A stretch of 64,000 nt of DNA from Actinomycetota bacterium (lineage in GTDB: Bacteria; Actinomycetota; Actinomycetes; S36-B12). The stretch is from contig JAUXVJ010000024.1 in the NCBI GenBank assembly GCA_030684515.1, forward strand, positions 407,038 to 471,037, written 5' to 3'. The number at the start of each line of letters is the position of its first letter. The stretch's first letter is position 1. Under the pieces are notes generated by a model, which was not told the origin of the DNA, made no database searches, and was given only the letters and a program-made list of their open reading frames with translations. Positions 1 through 9,134 of this stretch are shown here, in pieces. The position numbers were made by a program, and so were the translations under genes.

Positions 1-1
1 T

Positions 2-1345
2 CGCGATGAAGTGCCCAACTGCAAGCTGGGCACTCTGGCCGCCTTCATGCATTCGCCGGTCACACCAAACCACCGAGCCCTTGATGACGCTCGCGCAACA
101 GTGGTCGTCCTGCACGGGCTGCTCGAGCGGGTAGCCAATCTGGGGGTCGTCACCTTCGAGGATCTTGGTGCCTTCACTTCGCGCGTCACCCCAGAACAGC
201 GGGCAAAGCGGCACCTGGCGCAGGGGCTGCCCACAGGTCCAGGCGTGTATATCTTTCGCGACGCCCAGGGGTCAGCCTTGTATGTCGGCACCTCCAAGAA
301 CATCCAGTCAAGGGTGCGGACCTATTTCACCGCATCTGAGACTCGACGTCGGATGAGCGAGATGGTCGCGATTGCCACACGCGTCGATGCGATCGCCTGT
401 GCCAGCGTGCTGGAAGCACGCATTCGCGAGCTTCGCTTGATTGCAAGTGAGCAGCCTCGCTACAACGTACGGTCCAAAAGACCCGCTTCGCAGACCTGGA
501 TCACCCTCACCAAGGAGAAGGCGCCACGCTTGTCCGTCGTCCGGCAGGCAAAGACAGGTGAGCATGTCAGCTTCGGCCCCTTCAGCGGACGTCAGGCCGC
601 ACAAGAAGCGGCCGACACCTTGGCCTGGGTCTACAACCTGCGTACCTGTTCGGCTCGCATCACGTCCAAGGCTGGCGCCAAGACGTCAACAGCGTGTGCA
701 CGACTTGATCTCGGCCGCTGCCCTGGCCCTTGCCGCGGTGAGTTCCAGACCTATCAATCCGTTGTCGATCAAGCCACCGCTGCGATGCTCGGTGATCTGC
801 GACCGATCGTGTCCACCATCACCGCTCATCTCGTCCAGCTCAGTTCACAGGATCGCTATGAAGAGGCGGCCCTGTGGCGCGACCGACTCGCGCAACTGAT
901 TTCGGCCAGCGTGCGCTCCCACCGCCTCAACTCTGTTCGGGCGATCACCGAACTGGTGGCTGGGATCCCCACCGAAGCCGGCGGATGGGAGATTCATGTC
1001 ATTCGCAATGGACGTCTCGCGGCGGCCACCCACGCTCCAGCCGGGGTTGATCCCATTCCTGTTGTCCAGGCGGCCATCGCCATGGCCGAGGGTGCTCCGA
1101 ACGACGAGGTCCTCTCTGAAGAAACTGCAGCCCTTGCTGACTGGCTCGATCAGCCCGGGGTGCGCCTGGTGCACGCAAGTGCGCCGTTGGCAATGCCCCT
1201 CAACTGCGGCGGCCATCTGATAGCGCAATTGAACTCTGCGCGTAAAGCCGCACACGCGGCCGTTCTGCAGGTTGACGCCAGTGGTCCAGCGCTTCGACCT
1301 CATGGCCCCTCGCACGCGATGGTCACCCGCATTCGCACTGGCTAA
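2..1345 (+). CDS. DEDDh exonuclease / GIY-YIG (UvrC-type) nuclease, 3' part
   Basis: The gene is cut by the left edge; the open frame enters at base 2 and stops at 1345, leaving 447 codons. The fragment opens with the tail of a DEDDh 3'-5' exonuclease domain: HRALDDA near residue 24 is the typical last motif, with its His and Asp. A GIY-YIG endonuclease domain follows (GPGVYIF about residue 77, then LYVGTSKNIQSRV), then a UvrC-like region with a CARLDLGRCPGPC cysteine motif around residue 230. This exonuclease plus UvrC N-domain architecture is a known actinobacterial fusion (Rv2191 type, from memory), thought to act in DNA repair or processing. It lacks the C-terminal RNase H-like half of true UvrC. 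An epsilon subunit of DNA polymerase III is the alternative name for the first domain, but the GIY-YIG part argues against it. Confidence 0.85.
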   Translation, partial: RDEVPNCKLGTLAAFMHSPVTPNHRALDDARATVVVLHGLLERVANLGVVTFEDLGAFTSRVTPEQRAKRHLAQGLPTGPGVYIFRDAQGSALYVGTSKNIQSRVRTYFTASETRRRMSEMVAIATRVDAIACASVLEARIRELRLIASEQPRYNVRSKRPASQTWITLTKEKAPRLSVVRQAKTGEHVSFGPFSGRQAAQEAADTLAWVYNLRTCSARITSKAGAKTSTACARLDLGRCPGPCRGEFQTYQSVVDQATAAMLGDLRPIVSTITAHLVQLSSQDRYEEAALWRDRLAQLISASVRSHRLNSVRAITELVAGIPTEAGGWEIHVIRNGRLAAATHAPAGVDPIPVVQAAIAMAEGAPNDEVLSEETAALADWLDQPGVRLVHASAPLAMPLNCGGHLIAQLNSARKAAHAAVLQVDASGPALRPHGPSHAMVTRIRTG

Positions 1346-1492
1346 GGGATTCGCAAATAGCGACGATTCACCATGCCGCTTGGAAACTGCTGATGAGCTA
1401 AGCGAATTCCACACCAGTGCGCGGCTCTGGCGGATGACTGGCGAACACATGCACTGGTTGATCTTCACACGGCAGTGGAGTCACGTGCCCCC

Positions 1493-2584
1493 CTAGTTCT
1501 GGTTCTCTCCAAGGCCTTGGGTGAAGGCGACCCAATGACTCAGCACCTGACCGGCAGCGCCCGAGTCAAGGGCCAACCGCGCTCGTGCCAACTGCGCAGT
1601 GATGCGCTCCGGCAGTGGCGCTGTCGACACTCCATCTGAAAGTGCGTCATAGGCAACCAGCGCAGCGGCAGCATTCAGTGCCACGACATCGCCAATTGCG
1701 GCGATGCGCATGGCATCTGTTGCGTCAACAGATGTGAGCCCGAGGACTTGGCGCAGCAATGCTGCGTTGCGCACTGGATCGCCACCGACCAGGAGCGCAG
1801 GTTCGACAGGCACCAGACCCACCGATCGCGGATCGAATGACACCTGCTCAACTGAATCGCCGGTGGCATCCCAGATGGTGGAGCTTGTCGTCGTGGAGAT
1901 CTCGTCCAAGCCATCGTCGCCGCGGACCACCAAAGCGCGGACTCCCCGCGATTTCAGGACTTCGGCAATGACCGGCGCGCGCTGCGCATCAGCAACGCCG
2001 ACGAGCATCGCGGCTGCACCGGCCGGGTTGGACAGCGGCCCCAGGATGTTGAAGACCGTTGGAACGCCGAGCTCGCGGCGCACTGCTCCAACGTGGCGCA
2101 TCGCCGGGTGGTGGCGCGGAGCAAAGGCAAAGCCAATCCCGACTTCATCAACGCATTGACGTACCAGTTCTGGAGACAGCTCAATGACGACACCGAGTTC
2201 TTCCAAGACATCAGCAGTGCCGGTCTGTGAGGATGCGGCCCGATTGCCGTGCTTGGCCACCGGATTCCCACAGGCGGCAACCACCAATGCGGTCATGGTT
2301 GAGATGTTCACTGTGTTGGCTTGATCCCCACCCGTGCCCACAATGTCAATGGCTGGGCGTGCTGTGGTGAAGGTGTTGGCATGCAGCGCCATCGTTGCAA
2401 CGAGTGCTTGGACCTCTGCTGCTGTTTCGCCCTTGGCGCGCAGGGCAACGACAAAGGCAGCAATCTGAGCGTCAGTCGCCTCGCCGGCGAGCATCTGCTG
2501 CATGGCCCATGAACTCTGCTCATTGGAGAGCTCGGAGCGAGAAATCAGGGTGCGCAGCACCTGGGGCCAGGTGTTCTCCGCCAT
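1493..2584 (-). CDS. trpD: anthranilate phosphoribosyltransferase TrpD
   Basis: Transfers phosphoribose from PRPP to anthranilate, the second step of tryptophan synthesis. The 363-residue length is normal. The glycine-rich PRPP loop GTGGD lies near residue 83, followed by NIST and KHGNRAASS, which bind PRPP, magnesium and anthranilate. It stands apart from other trp genes, as is common in actinobacteria. It lies 3 bp downstream of the receiver-like gene on the same strand, so the two are probably co-transcribed from the 118-bp divergent region shared with ctaE. The following 147 bp down to the upstream nuclease gene hold no gene I can recognise. Confidence 0.96.
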   Translation of the reverse strand: MAENTWPQVLRTLISRSELSNEQSSWAMQQMLAGEATDAQIAAFVVALRAKGETAAEVQALVATMALHANTFTTARPAIDIVGTGGDQANTVNISTMTALVVAACGNPVAKHGNRAASSQTGTADVLEELGVVIELSPELVRQCVDEVGIGFAFAPRHHPAMRHVGAVRRELGVPTVFNILGPLSNPAGAAAMLVGVADAQRAPVIAEVLKSRGVRALVVRGDDGLDEISTTTSSTIWDATGDSVEQVSFDPRSVGLVPVEPALLVGGDPVRNAALLRQVLGLTSVDATDAMRIAAIGDVVALNAAAALVAYDALSDGVSTAPLPERITAQLARARLALDSGAAGQVLSHWVAFTQGLGENQN

Positions 2585-2587
2585 GGT

Positions 2588-3007
2588 TCAGCTTGCTCGG
2601 GCAGCAACCCGGCGCTGCAGCAGCGAACCAACCCGAATTGCCAGATCAATGGCATTGATGGGGTGCGCAGCAACCGCGTCAGCGCGAGACCAGGTGGCCA
2701 ACCAGGCATCCTGCTGCCGGGCGATCAGCACCAGGATCGGTGGGCACTGGTAGATCTCGTCCTTCAATTGGCGAGCCATTCCCATGCCACCGGCTGGCAC
2801 AGCCTCACCATCAAGGATGAACAGATCAATGCCACCGGCATCTGCTGCCGCGACCAGGGCGGGCTCAGTTGCCACTTCAAGATAGGTCACTTCGGGCAAT
2901 CCGGGCACTGGTCGCTTGCCAAGGGCGAGCAGCACATCGCTTCGCACAGTGCGGTCATCGCTATACACGAGCACCCGAAGCGGGGCTGCAGATGAGGCTG
3001 AAGTCAC
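2588..3007 (-). CDS. degenerate response-regulator receiver-like protein
   Basis: A 139-residue single-domain protein with the alternating beta/alpha pattern of a CheY-like receiver. The acidic pair after strand 1 (VLVYSDD) and an Asp after strand 3 (LFILDGEA) are present. The Thr/Ser expected after strand 4 is Ala (VLIAR), and the Lys-Pro expected after strand 5 is His-Pro (AAHPIN). With two switch residues missing, phosphorylation-dependent signalling is doubtful. There is no DNA-binding domain and no adjacent kinase. Its position directly before trpD and divergent from ctaE suggests a conserved neighbourhood, but the function is unknown. Confidence 0.6.
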   Translation of the reverse strand: MTSASSAAPLRVLVYSDDRTVRSDVLLALGKRPVPGLPEVTYLEVATEPALVAAADAGGIDLFILDGEAVPAGGMGMARQLKDEIYQCPPILVLIARQQDAWLATWSRADAVAAHPINAIDLAIRVGSLLQRRVAARAS

Positions 3008-3125
3008 ACGCGCACTGTAGTCCGAACCTCAACTGGGAACACCTCAGGGCCGCCGAGAAAAATGTGACGAATCCCTAAGGGGGGTCAGGGCACAGAACGG
3101 CCGCGCATCTGCCAGACTCCCTCCC

Positions 3126-3731
3126 GTGGCAACCACGACTTCTGTCCCCTCTGCGTACGCTCACGCCCCGGCGGCTCGCCCCAACATGGTCGCCATCGGC
3201 ACCATTGTGTGGCTGTCCAGCGAGCTCATGTTCTTCGCTGCATTGTTCGCCATGTACTTCACCTTGCGGGCGGTGAATCCTGAGCTTTGGGCCAATGAGA
3301 CTGCACTGCTCAACATTCCCTTTGCCAGTGTGAACACCACGGTGCTGGTGCTTTCCTCGGTGACCTGCCAGTTGGGCGTCTTCGCAGCAGAGCGTGGAGA
3401 TGTCAAGGGCCTGCGCCGCTGGTTCATCATCACCTTCCTGATGGGCGCCTTCTTCGTCGCCGGTCAGATCACTGAATACACCGAGCTGGTTCGCGAAGGA
3501 CTCACCCTGTCCTCCAACGCATATGGCAGCGCCTTCTACTTGACCACCGGCTTCCACGGTCTGCACGTACTTGGCGGCCTGGTCGCCTTCCTGTTTGTCT
3601 TGGCAACGACCTACATCGCCAAGCGCTTTACTCACGATCAGGCCACGCGCGCAGTCGTTGTCTCCTATTACTGGCACTTCGTCGATGTCGTCTGGATAGC
3701 CCTGTTCTTCATGATCTACATCCTCAAGTAA
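3126..3731 (+). CDS. ctaE: cytochrome c oxidase subunit III CtaE
   Basis: Membrane subunit III of the aa3 oxidase, 201 residues with about five hydrophobic helices; the short actinobacterial form lacks the first two helices of longer homologues. Typical sequences are [15 protein letters not shown] in the first helix, [15 protein letters not shown] near residue 140 and [14 protein letters not shown] at the C terminus. The start is GTG at 3126. It begins a ctaE-qcrC-qcrA-qcrB operon, the standard actinobacterial arrangement in which complexes III and IV form one supercomplex. The oxidase subunits CtaC, CtaD and CtaF lie 3-10 kb downstream on the opposite strand. Confidence 0.96.
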   Translation: MATTTSVPSAYAHAPAARPNMVAIGTIVWLSSELMFFAALFAMYFTLRAVNPELWANETALLNIPFASVNTTVLVLSSVTCQLGVFAAERGDVKGLRRWFIITFLMGAFFVAGQITEYTELVREGLTLSSNAYGSAFYLTTGFHGLHVLGGLVAFLFVLATTYIAKRFTHDQATRAVVVSYYWHFVDVVWIALFFMIYILK

Positions 3732-3769
3732 TTCCGCATTCAGTCCACGAACAAGGAAGGTCCGAACGA

Positions 3770-4555
3770 GTGAAGTTCCTGGCCGCACGGCGGCGCAACC
3801 CACTTGTTGCAATTGGCCTGTTGCTCTTCGCGCTGATCGCGGTGGGTGGCGGCTACGCAGCAATTGCCAATGTGCAGCCAGCTCAAGCAACAGTCGGCTC
3901 GCAGACACAGGTCGAAGAGGGCAAGCGCCTCTACCTCGCTGGCTGCTCTTCTTGCCATGGCATGGAAGCGCAGGGCACTGAGAATGGGCCGACGCTCATC
4001 GGCGTCGGTGCTGCAGCAGCGAACTTCCAGGTCAGCACTGGTCGCATGCCTATGGCAGCACCGGGTGCGCAGGCAGTTCCCAAGGACCCGATCTACACCG
4101 AAGATCAGATCGCTGCGCTCGCGGCCTATGTCGCCTCGCTGGCCCCTGGCCCAGCGATTCCCACGGCCGAGGACCTCGACTTCTCCAACGCTGATGTTGC
4201 CCAAGGCGGCGTGCTCTTTCGCACCAACTGTGCCCAGTGCCATCAAGCAGCAGGCCAAGGCGGCGCGCTCACTCAAGGAAAGTACGCCCCCAATCTGATG
4301 GGTGCCACTCCACAGCAGATGTGGGAGGCAATGGCCACCGGCCCGCAGAGCATGCCGATATTCAGCACCGCAACTCTGCCGGCCAAGGACAAGCAGGCGA
4401 TCATGGCCTACGTCGCCAATCTTCAGACTGCTTCAAGCCCAGGAGGCCTTGATCTTGGCCGCCTTGGTCCAGTGACTGAAGGACTGTTCTTGTGGACAGC
4501 AGTGTTCGCTGCGCTCATCGGTGCAGCCGTATGGATCGGAATTAAGGCGCGATGA
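3770..4555 (+). CDS. qcrC: cytochrome bc1 complex diheme cytochrome c subunit QcrC
   Basis: A 261-residue membrane-anchored c-type cytochrome that passes electrons from the Rieske protein to the oxidase CuA centre. Two heme-binding motifs are visible: CSSCH about residue 62 and CAQCH about residue 152. An N-terminal hydrophobic segment (residues 10-32) serves as signal or anchor and a C-terminal helix (about 235-258) as a second anchor. The diheme form replaces a soluble cytochrome c and is the signature of actinobacterial III-IV supercomplexes. The start is GTG at 3770, chosen because it begins just before the signal segment. The stop overlaps the qcrA start by 4 bp, indicating translational coupling. 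Confidence 0.96.
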   Translation: MKFLAARRRNPLVAIGLLLFALIAVGGGYAAIANVQPAQATVGSQTQVEEGKRLYLAGCSSCHGMEAQGTENGPTLIGVGAAAANFQVSTGRMPMAAPGAQAVPKDPIYTEDQIAALAAYVASLAPGPAIPTAEDLDFSNADVAQGGVLFRTNCAQCHQAAGQGGALTQGKYAPNLMGATPQQMWEAMATGPQSMPIFSTATLPAKDKQAIMAYVANLQTASSPGGLDLGRLGPVTEGLFLWTAVFAALIGAAVWIGIKAR

Positions 4556-5604
4556 CTGATCTCACCCCACACAGTGGACATGGATCTGAGCCCACCAAGC
4601 TCGGACATTCGCCAGTTGCCGATGTCCCGCACGTACTGCGGGTGGCCGATACCGACCCCAAGGCCGCCAAGCGTGTCGAGCGACAGATCAGCTTCATGTT
4701 CCTGCTTTCGATCCTTCTGGTCGTTGCGTTCGTGGTGGCCTTCATCGGCATCGACAAATCGACCAACATCTACATCCCGGTCTTCGGCGAGGTGGGCGCA
4801 AGCACCTTCGTTCTGGGTCTGACCTTCGGCCTTTCGGTCTTGTTGATTGGCGCCGGAGCCATCCAGTGGGCCAAGAAACTGATGCCCGATGTTGAAGTCG
4901 TGCAGATGCGCCATGAGATGGTCTCTCCCGCAAGTGATACTGCCGAGGCAGCTGCGAACTACGAGCGTGGCAAGGAAGAGTCCGGCTTTGCTCGCTACAA
5001 GATGATTCGGCGCACGATGATCGGTGCGATGGCACTGTTCCCAATTCCGCTGGTGATCATGCTGCGCGATCTGTGGTCATCTCCGGAGAGCGGGACCATG
5101 AGTCCAGCCGAGATCCTTTCCACCACCATCTGGAAGAAGGGTGAGCGCATCGTCACCGATGCCACGTACCTTCCAGTTCGCCCTGAGGATCTGCCGGTCG
5201 GTGGACTTGTCAGCGCGGTTCCAGCAAGCCTGGAGGAAGTGCAGCACCTAGAGGGAAACCTCAATGCACGCGGCAAGGCGGCCATCATTTTGGTTCGCAT
5301 GGAACCCGATGAGATCGTCAGCCAGCAAGGTGACGGGTGGGACTACCAGGGCATTTTGGCCTACTCCAAGATCTGCACCCATGTGGGCTGCCCGATCGCG
5401 CTGTATGAGCAACGGACACATCACCTGCTGTGCCCATGCCATCAGTCCACCTTCGACCTTGCCAACTCCGGCAGAGTCGTCTTCGGGCCAGCCGCTCGCG
5501 ACATGCCGCAGCTGCCAATCGGAGTTGACAGCGAGGGCTACCTGATTGCCCTGGACGACTTCTCTCAGCCCGTCGGACCAAGCTTCTGGGAGCGCTCATC
5601 ATGA
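4552..5604 (+). CDS. qcrA: cytochrome bc1 complex Rieske iron-sulfur subunit QcrA
   Basis: A 350-residue Rieske protein. The [2Fe-2S] ligands sit in CTHVGCP and CPCHQS (about residues 275-305), giving the expected two Cys and two His. The N-terminal half carries three predicted membrane helices (about 45-65, 80-105 and 160-180), the extended actinobacterial form, rather than the single helix of proteobacterial Rieske proteins. It accepts electrons from menaquinol at the Qo site of QcrB and passes them to QcrC. It overlaps both neighbours by 4 bp. Confidence 0.96.
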   Translation: MTDLTPHSGHGSEPTKLGHSPVADVPHVLRVADTDPKAAKRVERQISFMFLLSILLVVAFVVAFIGIDKSTNIYIPVFGEVGASTFVLGLTFGLSVLLIGAGAIQWAKKLMPDVEVVQMRHEMVSPASDTAEAAANYERGKEESGFARYKMIRRTMIGAMALFPIPLVIMLRDLWSSPESGTMSPAEILSTTIWKKGERIVTDATYLPVRPEDLPVGGLVSAVPASLEEVQHLEGNLNARGKAAIILVRMEPDEIVSQQGDGWDYQGILAYSKICTHVGCPIALYEQRTHHLLCPCHQSTFDLANSGRVVFGPAARDMPQLPIGVDSEGYLIALDDFSQPVGPSFWERSS

Positions 5605-7340
5605 CCACCATCAGTCCAGTGGAAAAGGCCGGGGCGGGCACTGCCACCTATGTCGATCAGCGTCTGGGCAGCAACAAGTTCCTGTCACGCAACCTCGGCA
5701 AGGTCTTTCCCGACCACTGGTCGTTCATGCTCGGTGAGATCGCCCTGTACTCCTTCATCGTCGTCTTGCTGACTGGCGTCTACCTGACACTGTTCTTCAA
5801 GCCATCCATGATTGAGGTCGTCTACAACGGCTCATACGTCCCACTCAAGGGTGTCCAGATGTCCGAGGCTTATGCCTCAACACTGGATATCTCATTCGAC
5901 GTGCGCGGCGGCCTGCTGATCCGCCAGATGCACCACTGGGCCGCCCTGATCTTTGTTGCATCCATGACCGTGCATATGTTCCGGGTCTTCTTCACTGGCG
6001 CCTTCCGCAAGCCACGTGAATTCAACTGGATCATCGGCGTCGTCCTGGTGACGATGGGCCTGCTTGCCGGATTCTCTGGCTACTCACTGCCAGACGATCT
6101 CCTCTCAGGCACTGGCCTGCAGATCGCCCGCGGCATCGTGCAGGCAATTCCTGTCATCGGTACCTGGGCAGCATTCCTGCTCTTTGGCGGTGAGTTTCCG
6201 GGCACTGACTTCATATCAAGGCTGTATGCCATACACATCCTGCTGATACCCGGGCTGATCCTTGCCCTGGTGACCCTGCACTTGATCATGGTGTTCACCC
6301 AGAAGCACACCCAGTTCCCCGGACCGGGCCGCACCAACGACAACGTCGTCGGCTACCCGTTGATGCCGGTCTACATGGCCAAGGCTGGCGGCTTCTTCTT
6401 CATTGTCTTCGGCATCATCACCCTGATCGGTGGTCTGATCAGCATCAACCCGATCTGGATATTTGGTCCCTATACCCCTGATCAAGTCAGTGCCGGATCC
6501 CAGCCAGACTGGTATATCGGCTTCCTTGACGGCGCTTTGCGTCTGATGCCCAACTGGGAGACAACCCTCGCTGGGTTCACTCTGTCGTGGAACATCCTGA
6601 TACCAGCGTTGATCCTGCCCGGAATCCTTTTCACTGTCCTTGGCGCCTACCCCTTCATCGAGGCCTGGCTCACGGGAGACAAGAGCGAACATCACCTGCT
6701 GGAGCGTCCGCGCAATGCCCCGACGCGTACTGCGCTCGGTGCGATGTCAATCGCCTTCTACCTGCTGCTGTTCGTTGGTGGCGGCAACGACATCATCGCC
6801 TCAGCCTTCGGCGTCTCGATCAACGCGATCATCTGGTTCCTGCGCATCACGCTGTTCTTGATTCCACCACTGGTCTTCGTCATCACTCGTCGTATCTGTC
6901 TGGGCCTGCAACGCCGCGACCGCGACAAGCTGCTGCACGGATACGAGACTGGTCGAGTGCTGCGTCTGCCACACGGTGAGTTCATCGAGGCGCACGAGCC
7001 ACTGTCCATCAAGGACATGGCCGTCATCACCAGCAAGATCGATATCGCTCCCCAGCACGTGCCGCCCAAGGCCGATATCGATGGCGTCAAGAACAAGCAG
7101 TTCCGCAAGCAGAACCTGCGCTCAAAGCTCAGCCACTTCTTCTACGGCGAGAACATCCCACTTCCCAGCCCAGCAGAAATCGAAGCTGGTCAAGCGCATG
7201 TTGCTCACGATGCTGCGCTTGAGGCGCCACTCGCGAGTTACGAAGACGCTGACGAGATCCGTCAGTTCCACGGTGGCGTGCTCCATCACCCAGGAATGCC
7301 CGAGAGCAACGCGGAGCAGTTGGCCGAGCGCAAGGAATAG
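5601..7340 (+). CDS. qcrB: cytochrome bc1 complex cytochrome b subunit QcrB
   Basis: A 579-residue cytochrome b with about eight or nine membrane helices and the long hydrophilic C-terminal tail typical of actinobacteria. Heme-ligand helices are recognisable (RQMHHWAALIFVASMTVHM near residue 110, and AIHILLIPG near 210), as is the Qo-site region SLPDDLLSGTG near 160. It oxidises menaquinol and carries the two b hemes. It is the last gene of the operon and is followed after 24 bp by a strong terminator hairpin. In mycobacteria this subunit is the target of Q203-type inhibitors (family knowledge). Confidence 0.96.
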   Translation: MTTISPVEKAGAGTATYVDQRLGSNKFLSRNLGKVFPDHWSFMLGEIALYSFIVVLLTGVYLTLFFKPSMIEVVYNGSYVPLKGVQMSEAYASTLDISFDVRGGLLIRQMHHWAALIFVASMTVHMFRVFFTGAFRKPREFNWIIGVVLVTMGLLAGFSGYSLPDDLLSGTGLQIARGIVQAIPVIGTWAAFLLFGGEFPGTDFISRLYAIHILLIPGLILALVTLHLIMVFTQKHTQFPGPGRTNDNVVGYPLMPVYMAKAGGFFFIVFGIITLIGGLISINPIWIFGPYTPDQVSAGSQPDWYIGFLDGALRLMPNWETTLAGFTLSWNILIPALILPGILFTVLGAYPFIEAWLTGDKSEHHLLERPRNAPTRTALGAMSIAFYLLLFVGGGNDIIASAFGVSINAIIWFLRITLFLIPPLVFVITRRICLGLQRRDRDKLLHGYETGRVLRLPHGEFIEAHEPLSIKDMAVITSKIDIAPQHVPPKADIDGVKNKQFRKQNLRSKLSHFFYGENIPLPSPAEIEAGQAHVAHDAALEAPLASYEDADEIRQFHGGVLHHPGMPESNAEQLAERKE

Positions 7341-7364
7341 CCAAGGCTGTCCTACCAGATCCAG

Positions 7365-7403
7365 GACGAGGTCCCCTGCTCGCGCAGGGGACCTCGTCTT
7401 TTC
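7365..7403 (+). terminator. rho-independent terminator after qcrB
   Basis: A perfect 14-bp GC-rich stem (7365-7378 paired with 7385-7398) with a 6-nt CTCGCG loop, followed by TTTTCT. It lies 24 bp after the qcrB stop and ends the ctaE-qcrCAB transcript before the ABC transporter genes. Confidence 0.9.
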
Positions 7404-7442
7404 TCACGTGAAAACCATGCAACTTGCTGGCAGGATGCAGCC

Positions 7443-8300
7443 ATGTCCGCGATCCGGGTTGAGAGTTTGAGCAAGGCCTTTGGCTCGGTGCAAGCAGTCA
7501 ATGGAATCAGCTTTGACGTGGCCCAAGGCGAATGCCTGGCAATGCTCGGGCCAAATGGGGCAGGCAAGACCACGACCACGGAGATCCTTGAGGGCTACTT
7601 TCCTGCGGACTCGGGCAGTGTCGAAGTGCTGGGACAAGATCCCAACAAGGCGTCATCGCAGTGGAAGTCGCGTATTGGCATTGTCTTGCAGAGCGTTCGG
7701 GATCTAGGCGACCTCACCGTTATCGAGGCGGTTGAGCACTTTTCGCACTACTACCCCAATCCCAGGAGTCCAGTCGACGTCATCGAATCAGTGGGGCTCA
7801 CGGAGAAGTCCAAGTCGCGCAACGACAAGCTCTCTGGTGGTCAACGCAGAAGACTCGACGTCGCTCTGGGCATCATCGGAAATCCGGAACTGCTTTTCCT
7901 TGATGAGCCAACAACTGGATTTGATCCTGAGGCTCGACGAGAATTCTGGGACCTCATCGACGGTCTCAAAGCCGATGGCACCACCATCTTGCTCACGACC
8001 CACTACCTCGATGAGGCCGAACGCCTGGCCGATCGAGTCGCAGTCATCGCTCGCGGTCGGATCATTGCCTGCGATACCCCCGCCAGTCTGCGCAATCGCA
8101 GTACCGGCGAGGCGATTGTGAGTTGGATCCAAGATGGCCAGAGGCACACACACGTGACAGCGGAGCCAACGAGTTGGGTGCGCGAACTCGGTGAGAGTTT
8201 CGGTGGTGAAGTACCAGATCTAGCGATTCGACGACCTTCGTTGGAGGACACCTATCTGGAACTCATCGACGGCGATCTGGCCAATGGAGATACGCGGTGA
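7443..8300 (+). CDS. ABC-2 type exporter ATP-binding protein
   Basis: A 285-residue ATPase subunit of a two-gene exporter. Walker A is GPNGAGKTTTTE near residue 36, the signature LSGGQRRRLDVA near 132, and Walker B LLFLDEPTTGFD near 150, followed by the switch His in LLTTHYLDEAERLADR. The C-terminal 70 residues after the ATPase core match the CcmA/DrrA-type multidrug or lipid exporter subfamily. The next gene, the permease, overlaps by 4 bp. The substrate cannot be told from sequence. Confidence 0.9.
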   Translation: MSAIRVESLSKAFGSVQAVNGISFDVAQGECLAMLGPNGAGKTTTTEILEGYFPADSGSVEVLGQDPNKASSQWKSRIGIVLQSVRDLGDLTVIEAVEHFSHYYPNPRSPVDVIESVGLTEKSKSRNDKLSGGQRRRLDVALGIIGNPELLFLDEPTTGFDPEARREFWDLIDGLKADGTTILLTTHYLDEAERLADRVAVIARGRIIACDTPASLRNRSTGEAIVSWIQDGQRHTHVTAEPTSWVRELGESFGGEVPDLAIRRPSLEDTYLELIDGDLANGDTR

Positions 8301-9109
8301 GCAATCAGGCGAACCTCACGCTGACTATCGGCCGTAAGCGTGCAACGGTAGAGCTCAAGCAGTTCTTTCGTGATCGTGAATCCGCGGTGTTCAACTTCGC
8401 ATTGCCTGTGCTGTTGCTGGTCATCTTCGGCTCAGTTTTCGGCGGACAGTTCATCGAGGGCACGAGCATCACGTTCGCGCAGTACTTCGTCGCGGGCATG
8501 ATCGCCTCGGGCATCCTGTACACGTCATTTCAAAACCTGGCGATCTCCATTCCGCTTGAGCGTGAGGACGGCACGCTCAAGCGCCTGCAAGGCACGCCGA
8601 TGCCCAAGAGCTCCTATTTCATCGGCAAGATCGGCATGGTCTTCGTTGCCTACGTCGCCCAAGTCACCATCCTTATTGCCGTAGGCGTGCTGTTCTTTGA
8701 CATCGAGATTCCCAACACTTCGAGCAAGTGGTTCGTGTTTGTCTGGGTGAGCATTTTGGGGCTCATCTCGTGCACACTGCTAGGCATTGCGTACTCGGTG
8801 ATTCCCAAGCACGGCCGCGGGGCTTCCGCAGTGGTGACACCAGTCGTGCTGATTCTGCAGTTCACCTCTGGGGTGTTCTTCGCCTTCAACCAACTGCCTA
8901 CCTGGATGCAGAATTTCGCATCAATATTTCCGCTGAAATGGCTGACTCAGGCCATGCGATATGTCTTCCTGCCGGACAGTGCGAAATTCGCCGAGGTGGC
9001 TGGAGATTGGGAACTTGGGAAATGCGCGTTGGTACTGGCGATCTGGGTAGTGCTCGGCGCGATCCTGGCCTTGGTGTTCTTCAAGTGGACTCCGCGCGGT
9101 TCACGCTGA
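8297..9109 (+). CDS. ABC-2 type exporter permease
   Basis: A 270-residue membrane protein with six predicted helices and an N-terminal cytoplasmic stretch. The LEREDGTLKRLQGTPM segment about residue 90 is the usual coupling region of ABC-2 permeases (ABC2_membrane family). It is translationally coupled to the ATPase by a GTG start overlapping the preceding stop, and the two would form a DrrAB-like half-transporter pair. The substrate is unknown. It ends 25 bp before the convergent bfr stop codon, with no clear terminator between them. Confidence 0.88.
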   Translation: MSNQANLTLTIGRKRATVELKQFFRDRESAVFNFALPVLLLVIFGSVFGGQFIEGTSITFAQYFVAGMIASGILYTSFQNLAISIPLEREDGTLKRLQGTPMPKSSYFIGKIGMVFVAYVAQVTILIAVGVLFFDIEIPNTSSKWFVFVWVSILGLISCTLLGIAYSVIPKHGRGASAVVTPVVLILQFTSGVFFAFNQLPTWMQNFASIFPLKWLTQAMRYVFLPDSAKFAEVAGDWELGKCALVLAIWVVLGAILALVFFKWTPRGSR

Positions 9110-9134
9110 ACGCCGAAGCTTCACTCCGCTCGAT

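Noticed and set aside
1346..1492. Coding capacity in the gap between the nuclease gene and trpD
   Set aside because: Only a short composition-driven frame crosses it, with no start signal or recognisable sequence.
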